In this document: piece by piece, positions 58,396-64,000 of the stretch | How the letters are laid out: each line of letters begins with the position of its first letter | Numbering within the stretch: position 1 is the stretch's first letter | NCBI RefSeq assembly: GCF_004217545.1 | Contig: NZ_SHKY01000001.1 | Span: 3,906,001-3,970,000, forward strand | From: Krasilnikovia cinnamomea | Lineage (GTDB): Bacteria > Actinomycetota > Actinomycetes > Mycobacteriales > Micromonosporaceae | DNA: 64,000 bases | Direction: 5' to 3' | Made by a program: the position numbers and the translations under genes | The notes under the pieces: model-generated | What the model was told of the DNA's origin: nothing | Databases searched by the model: none | The model's input: the letters and a program-made list of their open reading frames with translations, nothing else

Positions 58396-58430
58396 GAAGA
58401 GTTCGGGTCAGCTGCTGACCCGAACTCTTC
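58396..58430 (+). terminator. 17-bp perfect inverted repeat, glyA terminator and first copy of repeat palindrome
   Basis: Arms of 17 bases around a single central T (58396-58430), beginning GAAGAGTTCGGGTCAGC, are fully complementary. The hairpin starts 32 bases after the glyA stop and is followed by AATTTCTG. It is also the palindrome found, less perfectly, at the head of every unit of the 135-bp array that follows. Confidence 0.75.
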
Positions 58431-59063
58431 AATTTCTGCCCCCATCGTTTGTGGCAGCTTCGTCGTGCGTCAGGCCGCCGCTTTGGCCGGGTTCGTGTGC
58501 GGGGTTCATTCGCCTGGCGGCGCAATCTTGAGGAGTTCGGGTGAGCTGCTGACCTGAACTCTTCAATCTTCTGGCGCGAGCATCGCTTGTCGCAGCTTCG
58601 TCGTGCGTCAGGCCGCCGCTTTGGCCGGGTTCGTGTGCGGGGTTCATTCGCCTGGCGGCGCAATCTTGAGGAGTTCGGGTGAGCTGCAGACCTGAACTCT
58701 TCAACTTTCCCCCATCGTTTGCGGCAGCTTCGTTGTGCATGAGGCCGCCGCTCTGGCCGGGTTCGTGTGCGGGGTTCATTCGCCTGGCGGCGCTATCTTG
58801 AGGAGTTCGGGTGAGCTGTTGACCTGAACTCTTCAACTTCTGAACCCGACATCGTTGTCGCGGGCTCGTCGTGCGTGAGGCCGCCGGTCGCGCAGGGTTC
58901 GTGTGCGGGATTACTCGTCTGGCGGTGCAATCTTGAGGAGTTCGGGTGAGCTGCTGACCCGTACTCTTCAACTTCTGGACCAACATCGTTTTGCGCAGGT
59001 TCGTCGGGCGTCAGACCGCTGCTCCCGCCGACAACGGGTGCGGGGATCCATTCGCCTGGCGGC
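58396..59063. repeat. tandem array of five ~135-bp units, each headed by a palindrome
   Basis: The segment GAGTTCGGGTNAGCT recurs at about 58399, 58533, 58671, 58803 and 58938, with unit spacing 134, 138, 132 and 135 bp. Units share the hairpin, a CATCGTTTG-type stretch, GTGCGTCAGGCCGCCGCTTTGGCCGGGTTCGTGTGCGGGGTTCATTCGCCTGGCGG (variants; quoted segments are consecutive short blocks) and CAATCTTGAG. Units 2 and 3 are nearly identical; 4 and 5 diverge. The array fills the 700-bp gap between glyA and the acyltransferase. No convincing gene lies in it. Confidence 0.9.
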
Positions 59064-60653
59064 TCATGGGCGGATCCCCGCACCCTGCCAGGTCCGTGCG
59101 TCCACAAGCGAGGAAACTGCGCTGGGCGTGCTGGTGTCACGATGTGACGGAGGGCAGTCGGCCAGATCTGGTTCGGCTGTTCGGGTGGCGTGGTCGGGGT
59201 GGGTGGTCGGGGTGGCTTGCGCTGGTTCGGCTGTTCGGGCGGCGCGGTCCGGGTCACTGGTCCAGGTGGCTTGCGACGGTTCGGGAGTTCGGGCGGCGCC
59301 GTGCGGGTCACTGGTCCAGGTGGCTTGCGACGGTTCGGTAGTTCGGGCGGCGCCGTGCGGGTCACTGGTCCAGGTGGCTTGCGACGGTTCGGTAGTTCGG
59401 GCGGCGGCGTGCGGGTTGGTGGGTCCGGCGGTGCGGTGTGGGTCGGTGGGTCCGGTGGTCTGTGGGTGGGGTGTGGCTGGGGGTTGGTGGGGGTGGGGTG
59501 GGCGAGCTTGGTGGGGTGTTGGGGTGCTTTGGGGGGTGGGGTCGGGGGTGCGGGCGGCTGTGAGGCCGCGGGTCAGGGCCGTTCGCAGTCGTGGGCCGAA
59601 TGGGCGCTCGACGAAGCGGTACACCAGCCACGCGGGTAGCAGCATGACCGCCATCGTGGCGGCGACCAGCAGTCCCACCGGGAGATGGGTGGCCTCGTAG
59701 GCGTGGCGGATGATGACGTATCCGATGCGCTGGTGCAGTAGGTAGTAGGGATAGGTCAGGGCGCCCGCGACCGTCAACCAGCGCCAGGTGATGCGGTCGG
59801 TGTAGCCCAGAGCGATCAGCAGGAGCAGCGCGTACACCGCCGTCATGATGAGGGCGGCGGGCCAGAGCGGTACCTTCCAGCCGGGGTCGAGGGTCACGCG
59901 TTCGCCGAGGCTGTAGAGGCTGATCAGCCAGGAGAAGCCGACGATGCCCCACAGCAGCGGGGTGGGGCCGAAGCGGTGCATCAGGTACATCGCGATGCCC
60001 GCGATGAAGTACGGGGCGTAGTGCCGGGCGGTGATCATCGTGAACACCGGGTTGTCGATGGCCGGGGCGACGACCGCGGCGGTCATCCACACCGCACAGA
60101 ACAGCACCGCCCGCCGGTACGTCAGACCCCGCCCCACCACCAGTGCGAACAGCAGGTAGAAGCGCATCTCCGTCCACAGTGTCCAGTAGACGTTGTCGAC
60201 CGGGTGCACCCCCAGCGGTTCCTGCAGCATGGTGAGGTTGACGCCGATGTCGGCCAGCGAGAAGTGGTCGTAGACCGGGACGTACCCGCCGATCGGCAGC
60301 AGGGTGGTCACCGTCAACGTGATGACGATGGCCGCCCAGTAGGCCGGGTAGAGGCGGGCGGCCCGGGACACGAAGAAGTCGCCCAGGCTGCGGCCCCACG
60401 CGCTCAGGCAGATCGCGAAACCGCTGATCATGAAGAACGTCTCGACGCCCAGGAAACCGTAGATCGTCACGCGGGTGGCGTCCGGCAGGAAGTACGCCGG
60501 GGTGTGCACCGCGTCGACCGTCCAGAACGTCGTGTAGTGGTAGAGCGCCACGGCCAGCGCGGCGACCAGGCGCAGCCCGTCGAGCGCGGCCAGCCGCGGA
60601 CGCCTGACGGAACGTGACTGCTCGACTCTTGTCGGCGCCTGCCCTGCTGACAC
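59064..60653 (-). CDS. OafA-type acyltransferase 3 with long repetitive C-terminal tail
   Basis: A 529-residue membrane acyltransferase (family 3) that O-acylates glycans or lipids. About ten helices span residues 25-350. ALDGLRLVAALAVALYHY carries the conserved His, and SRAARLYPAYW the RxxR/P motif. After FVERPFGPRLR the last 165 residues are a Thr/Pro/His/Ala-rich hydrophilic tail with near-identical 18-residue repeats AARTTEPSQATWTSDPHG (54-bp DNA units at about 59251, 59305 and 59359). GTG 60653 follows GGAGG, and the frame upstream is ignored. Target polymer unknown. Confidence 0.87.
   Translation of the reverse strand: MSAGQAPTRVEQSRSVRRPRLAALDGLRLVAALAVALYHYTTFWTVDAVHTPAYFLPDATRVTIYGFLGVETFFMISGFAICLSAWGRSLGDFFVSRAARLYPAYWAAIVITLTVTTLLPIGGYVPVYDHFSLADIGVNLTMLQEPLGVHPVDNVYWTLWTEMRFYLLFALVVGRGLTYRRAVLFCAVWMTAAVVAPAIDNPVFTMITARHYAPYFIAGIAMYLMHRFGPTPLLWGIVGFSWLISLYSLGERVTLDPGWKVPLWPAALIMTAVYALLLLIALGYTDRITWRWLTVAGALTYPYYLLHQRIGYVIIRHAYEATHLPVGLLVAATMAVMLLPAWLVYRFVERPFGPRLRTALTRGLTAARTPDPTPQSTPTPHQARPPHPHQPPATPHPQTTGPTDPHRTAGPTNPHAAARTTEPSQATWTSDPHGAARTTEPSQATWTSDPHGAARTPEPSQATWTSDPDRAARTAEPAQATPTTHPDHATRTAEPDLADCPPSHRDTSTPSAVSSLVDARTWQGAGIRP
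59197..59412. repeat. 54-bp in-frame tandem repeats in acyltransferase tail
   Basis: The block GGGTCACTGGTCCAGGTGGC recurs at 59251, 59305 and 59359 at exact 54-bp intervals, with degenerate copies on either side. On the minus strand each unit encodes 18 residues, so copy-number change keeps the reading frame. Confidence 0.85.
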
Positions 60654-60800
60654 GGAACCCTCCCCGAGCCGCGTCGCCGCGGCGTAGCTGACCAGTGCGG
60701 AGGCAATCCTGGACAACGGGCCGTACGGTCGGCGTCAGCAGATCATTGACGGAATCCTTATCCACCGTCGGTGACACGGGCCGGTGACGGGAGTGGATGG

Positions 60801-61460
60801 ATGCGGGTACTCGTGGCGGACGACGAGCGGCTGCTGGCGGACACCGTCGCCGAAGGGCTGCGCCGCTTGTCGATGGCGGTGGACGTCTGCTACGACGGCG
60901 ACGCCGCGCACGAGCGGATGAGCGTCGTCCGGTACGACGTGGCCGTGCTCGACCGCGACATGCCCGGCCGTACCGGTGACGAGCTGTGCCGGTGGACGGT
61001 CACGGAGAACGGTGCGACCCGGGTGCTGCTGCTGACCGCCGCCGCCGGGCTGCGGGACCGGGTGGAGGGTCTGGGCCTGGGAGCGGACGACTACCTGGCG
61101 AAACCCTTCGCGTTCGCGGAGCTGGCGGCGCGGATCCAGGCGCTGGGCCGCCGGGCGGCGCCCGCCGTCCCGCCGGTCCTGGAACACCGGGGCGTCGTGC
61201 TGGACGAGGCCCGGCACGTCGTCACCCGCGACGGTTCGGTGGTGGCGTTGACCCCGAAGGAGTTCGCGGTGCTGCACGTGCTCCTGCGGGCCCGTGGGCA
61301 GGTGGTGAGCGCCGAGGAACTGCTGGAACGGGCGTGGGACGAGCATGTGGACCCGTTCACCAACGTGGTGCGCGTGGTGATGATGACGCTGCGCCGCAAA
61401 CTGGGCGACCCGCCGCTCATCGAGACGCTGCCCCGCGTCGGATACCGGCTCGCCCCGTGA
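60801..61460 (+). CDS. OmpR-family response regulator
   Basis: A 219-residue regulator. The receiver domain has the acidic pair DDE near residues 8-10, the phospho-acceptor in VLDRDMPG (Asp about 51), Thr in LLLTAA and Lys in LAKPF. The winged-helix DNA-binding domain (about 125-219) shows LTPKEFAVLHVLLRARGQVVS and TLRRKLGDPPLIETLPRVGYRL. ATG 60801 is preferred over an upstream in-frame start. Its stop overlaps the histidine kinase start (GTGA), so it forms a two-component pair. The target is unknown; the divergent acyltransferase is a candidate. Confidence 0.94.
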   Translation: MRVLVADDERLLADTVAEGLRRLSMAVDVCYDGDAAHERMSVVRYDVAVLDRDMPGRTGDELCRWTVTENGATRVLLLTAAAGLRDRVEGLGLGADDYLAKPFAFAELAARIQALGRRAAPAVPPVLEHRGVVLDEARHVVTRDGSVVALTPKEFAVLHVLLRARGQVVSAEELLERAWDEHVDPFTNVVRVVMMTLRRKLGDPPLIETLPRVGYRLAP

Positions 61461-62581
61461 GCATGCGGGCCCGTACGGTCCGGCGGCGCCTGCTGGTGGT
61501 CTGCCTGGTGGTGGCGCTCGTGGTGATGGTGGTCGACCGCTACTCCGCCACGTTTACGTACTGGGTGACCTTCGCGCAGGTGTGTTCCCTCTGGGAGGAG
61601 CATCCCCGGCCGTACGAGACGTGCGACATGGTCAACGAGTACCTGCCGATCCAGTCGCCGCTGGCGTTCGCGCTGCTGGCCGTCGTGCTGTGGGCAGGAT
61701 CCCGGTGGGTGACCCGGTGGGTGCTGGGTCCCGCCCGTGATCTCGTTCCGGGGATCACGCAGATCGGGCCGCAGAACCTGGGCTACCGCATCGGCGCGGG
61801 CCGCCCGTCGCACGACGAGTTCGCCCCGGTGGTGCGTGCCCTGGACGACATGATGGAACGGATCGCCGGGGGATACGAGGCCCAGCGCCGTTTCTCGGCC
61901 AACGCCTCGCACGAGCTGCGTACGCCGCTGGCGGTGCAACGCGCGCTCATCGAGGTGGGCCTCGCGCAGGAGCCGACCGCCGACCAGCTGTCCCTGCTCA
62001 GCAGGCAGATGCTGCAGGCCAACGAACGCAACGAGCGGCTCATCGAGGGCCTGCTGGTGCTGAGCGAGGCCGACCAGGGCCTGGCCGCCAAACTGCCGCA
62101 ACGTCTCGACATCATCGCCCGCCAGGTCGTCGACGCGCAACGGGAGGCTTCCGTCGCGGTGTCGCTGACCTGCGACCTGTCCCCGCGCACCGTGGACGGC
62201 GAACGGGTACTGCTGGAACGGCTGGTCACCAACCTCGTGCAGAACGCGGTCAAGTACAACCGTCCCGGTGGGACCGTGCACGTGACGGTCGGCGGCGACC
62301 CCGCGCTGACCGTCGTCAACACCGGGCCGCCGGTGCCCGCGGACGCCGTGCCCCGGTTGTTCGAGCCGTTCCAGCGGCTGGCCGACCGGATCGACCACAG
62401 TGGCGGCAGCGGGCTGGGGCTGGCCATCGCCCGCTCCATTACCCGGGCCCACGGCGGCACGATCGTGGCCGAGCCCGCGGGGTCGCCGGAACACGGTGGC
62501 CTGCGGGTGACCGTACGCATGCCTGTGTCGCACGACGAAGCCGTGCCGCCCGCGCGAAGCCGGACCGGGAAGGTGCGCTGA
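61457..62581 (+). CDS. sensor histidine kinase
   Basis: A 374-residue membrane kinase. Two helices (about residues 9-28 and 70-92) flank a short extracytoplasmic loop of about 45 residues with two cysteines (VCSLWEEHPRPYETCD). A HAMP-like linker follows, then the H box ASHELRTPL (His about 153), N box NLVQNAVKYN and G2 box GGSGLGLAIA. GTG 61457 overlaps the response-regulator stop; ATG 61463 is possible. The small sensor loop with its Cys pair may form a disulfide. Signal unknown. Confidence 0.93.
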   Translation: MSMRARTVRRRLLVVCLVVALVVMVVDRYSATFTYWVTFAQVCSLWEEHPRPYETCDMVNEYLPIQSPLAFALLAVVLWAGSRWVTRWVLGPARDLVPGITQIGPQNLGYRIGAGRPSHDEFAPVVRALDDMMERIAGGYEAQRRFSANASHELRTPLAVQRALIEVGLAQEPTADQLSLLSRQMLQANERNERLIEGLLVLSEADQGLAAKLPQRLDIIARQVVDAQREASVAVSLTCDLSPRTVDGERVLLERLVTNLVQNAVKYNRPGGTVHVTVGGDPALTVVNTGPPVPADAVPRLFEPFQRLADRIDHSGGSGLGLAIARSITRAHGGTIVAEPAGSPEHGGLRVTVRMPVSHDEAVPPARSRTGKVR

Positions 62582-62692
62582 CCGCGGGCGAACGCCGCCC
62601 GCGGCGCCGCCCTTTCGGGCCGGACCACGGCCGCCACCCCTGATTACGATCATGCGGACGTGCGGTCGCCCGGACTGCTCCGGGAGGTGGTC

Positions 62693-63487
62693 ATGAACGT
62701 CGCCGGTGTGTTTCTCTGGCTCGGGCTCTTTCCCGGCGTGGTGGCGGCCCTCTCCGCCGCCATCGCGGCGGGGAGCGTCCGGCGCAGCCGACGGTTGCGG
62801 CGGGCCGTGCCCGTGACGTGCCGGGATCTGGCGGACATGCGCAAGCCGCCGAAGAAGGTGATCGTCGCGGGACGGGTGAACGCCGGTCCCGGTGGTCTGC
62901 TGACGGGCCCGGTCACCATGCGGCCATGCCTGTGGTGGCAGGTGGACGTGTACTCGACGCGGGAGTACCGGGACAACACCGTCACCCGGCAGCGCACCGT
63001 CCACGACCTGCGCCGGTCGGGAAACGCGGTGGAGCTCGCCGATGACACCGGCTCCGTGCTGCTCGACGGCGACGTGTTCGGCAAGGTCATCGTGGCGGCC
63101 GAGGACAGCGACTCCTCGTGGGGGGTCACGACGCAGGACATGGTGGAGGAGGGCAAGCGGCGGCACCGGCTGCTGCTCGGCCGGCTCCGGGACGCCGACA
63201 TCTGCGATTTCGTGGAGAACCGTCCGCTGGAATTCACCGTCTTCGAGAAGCGCCTGGAGCCGGAGCGGAAGGTGACCGTGCTCGCCACCCCGGTACGCCA
63301 CGAGCAGGGCTGGCGGCTGGCCGCCTGGCGCGGCGACGGCGCCATCGTGCACGACCTGGCGCAGCTACGGGCCGACGCCGACAAGGAGGCCCGGAAGAAC
63401 GCCCGCTTCGCGGTGGTGTTCACCAAGGTGACCGCCGTGGTGTTGGGTATCGCCGGGATCGCCCAGGTCGTGCAGTTCTACACGTGA
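62693..63487 (+). CDS. GIDE-domain (E3 ubiquitin ligase-like) membrane protein
   Basis: A 264-residue membrane protein with one N-terminal helix (residues 4-26) and one C-terminal helix (about 240-262). The middle matches the GIDE domain known from mitochondrial MUL1: GRVNAGPGGLLTGPVTMRPCLWWQVDVYS, then SVLLDGDVFGKVIV and FTVFEKRLEPERKVTVLAT. The RING domain that gives MUL1 ligase activity is absent, as in other bacterial members, whose function is unknown. ATG 62693 follows GGGAGGT; an upstream GTG-like frame is ignored. Confidence 0.8.
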   Translation: MNVAGVFLWLGLFPGVVAALSAAIAAGSVRRSRRLRRAVPVTCRDLADMRKPPKKVIVAGRVNAGPGGLLTGPVTMRPCLWWQVDVYSTREYRDNTVTRQRTVHDLRRSGNAVELADDTGSVLLDGDVFGKVIVAAEDSDSSWGVTTQDMVEEGKRRHRLLLGRLRDADICDFVENRPLEFTVFEKRLEPERKVTVLATPVRHEQGWRLAAWRGDGAIVHDLAQLRADADKEARKNARFAVVFTKVTAVVLGIAGIAQVVQFYT

Positions 63488-63500
63488 CGCCGCGTCACCG

Positions 63501-64000
63501 TCAGGCGCGCATGACGGTGGCGATGGGGATCCGGGCGGCCCGGATGGCCGGGACGAATCCACCGAGGACACCGGCGATGATGCCCGCGATGATGCCCGCC
63601 ACCCCGGCCTCCCACGGGAACTGCACGTTGTGCAGCAGCGGTTCGGAATCGCCGACCAGGGTGGTGAGCACCTTCAGGGCGGCGATGCTCGTACCGATCG
63701 CGGCGGCCGCGGTGAGCAGACCGGTCAGCAGCGTCTCGGCCAGCACGATGCCCGCCAGCAGCATGCGCGGGGTGCCGACGGCCCGGCGCAGCGCGAACTC
63801 CTCGACCCGCTCACCCACCGTGGCCAGGCCGACGTTGAGGATGCCCGCGACGCCGATCAGCAGAACGAGCCCGGCCATCGAGAAGAAGACCAGCCGGATC
63901 AGCTTCAGCTCGCCCTCGCGTTGCTTGCGCGAGTCGATGGTCTCCGTGTACATGTCCACGCCGGCGCCCTTGAGCCGGGAGGTCAGCACCTGCTCGACCG
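63501..64000 (-). CDS. ABC transporter permease, MacB/FtsX family (5' part outside window)
   Basis: The visible 166 residues are the C-terminal end of a MacB-type permease. After a periplasmic part they show three helices, the first LIRLVFFSMAGLVLLIGVAGILN, the signature VGERVEEFALRRAVGTPRMLL, and the ending GGFVPAIRAARIPIATVMRA. Such proteins work with a cytoplasmic ATPase in exporting peptides or lipoproteins or in mechanotransmission. The N-terminus and ATPase gene are beyond the window edge. Confidence 0.9.
   Translation of the reverse strand, partial: VEQVLTSRLKGAGVDMYTETIDSRKQREGELKLIRLVFFSMAGLVLLIGVAGILNVGLATVGERVEEFALRRAVGTPRMLLAGIVLAETLLTGLLTAAAAIGTSIAALKVLTTLVGDSEPLLHNVQFPWEAGVAGIIAGIIAGVLGGFVPAIRAARIPIATVMRA

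Noticed and set aside
56889-58445. Long antisense frame opposite glyA
   Set aside because: GC-rich codon bias opens long shadow frames on the opposite strand; glyA itself is unmistakable.
58429-58986. Repetitive 185-codon minus-strand frame in the array
   Set aside because: It exists because most repeat units are multiples of three; there is no ribosome-binding site, and composition follows the DNA repeat, not a protein.
58396-59063. CRISPR array
   Set aside because: Units are about 135 bp and similar over their whole length; there are no short repeats separated by unique spacers and no cas genes.
1-64000. tRNA, rRNA, insertion sequences, integrase or attachment sites
   Set aside because: I looked for T-loop/acceptor patterns, transposase or recombinase motifs and terminal repeats and saw none I could support.

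Overview
The window is GC-rich (roughly 70% or more by eye), uses many GTG starts and dense ATGA/GTGA gene overlaps, and carries typical actinobacterial families: a SigB/SigF-type sigma factor, DHA2 drug exporters, a holin-like/phosphodiesterase fusion, a GH92 mannosidase and TetR, GntR and OmpR regulators. Leaderless-looking promoters and an interspersed CGATCTTGGA palindrome fit Micromonosporaceae, possibly an Actinoplanes-like genus. That assignment is inference from style, not from a marker gene.

Layout. 1-10.8 kb: accessory transport and regulation genes (sugar-binding lipoprotein, LD-carboxypeptidase, two DHA2 exporters, a HipB-like repressor with three evenly spaced operators and only a stub of hipA, a flippase-like protein, two TetR genes, a K+ channel, an alpha/beta hydrolase, a secreted P-domain protein). 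10.6-11.9 kb: a GntR/UTRA regulator and a small ORF. 11.9-36.3 kb: a large surface-glycan locus. 36.4-56.4 kb: mostly independent genes (GGDEF-EAL protein, secreted peptidase, Mn2+ riboswitch with TMEM165-type exporter and cyclase, TPR protein, NDH-2-like enzyme, secreted lectin-like and propeller proteins, SDR, DedA, GH92, aminotransferase IV, sigma factor). 56.8-60.7 kb: glyA under a ZTP (pfl) riboswitch, a ~135-bp tandem repeat array, and an OafA-type acyltransferase with a repetitive tail. 60.8-64 kb: a two-component system, a GIDE-domain membrane protein and the end of an ABC permease.

The glycan locus is the centre of interest. All six steps from UDP-GlcNAc to a CMP-nonulosonic acid of pseudaminic type can be assigned, but they are split over two minus-strand operons: pseB-pseC-(unknown)-(methyltransferase fusion)-pseF-pseG at 11.9-18.3 kb, and GT2-pseH-pseI-(GT-B-like)-(unknown)-(beta-helix) at 30.0-36.3 kb. 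Divergent from pseB is a seven-gene, translationally coupled plus-strand operon: acyl carrier protein, ketoreductase, AMP ligase, LuxE-like acyl-protein synthetase, LuxC-like acyl reductase, polyprenyl-phosphate glycosyltransferase and a large polytopic membrane protein. No luciferase is present. The LuxC/LuxE pair therefore probably makes a reduced acyl (aldehyde-level) building block for the glycan, or a lipid connected to it. This ACP-ligase-LuxE-LuxC module beside a pseudaminate pathway is my best candidate for an undescribed system. A likely biological setting is glycosylation of flagella or of the spore or cell surface.
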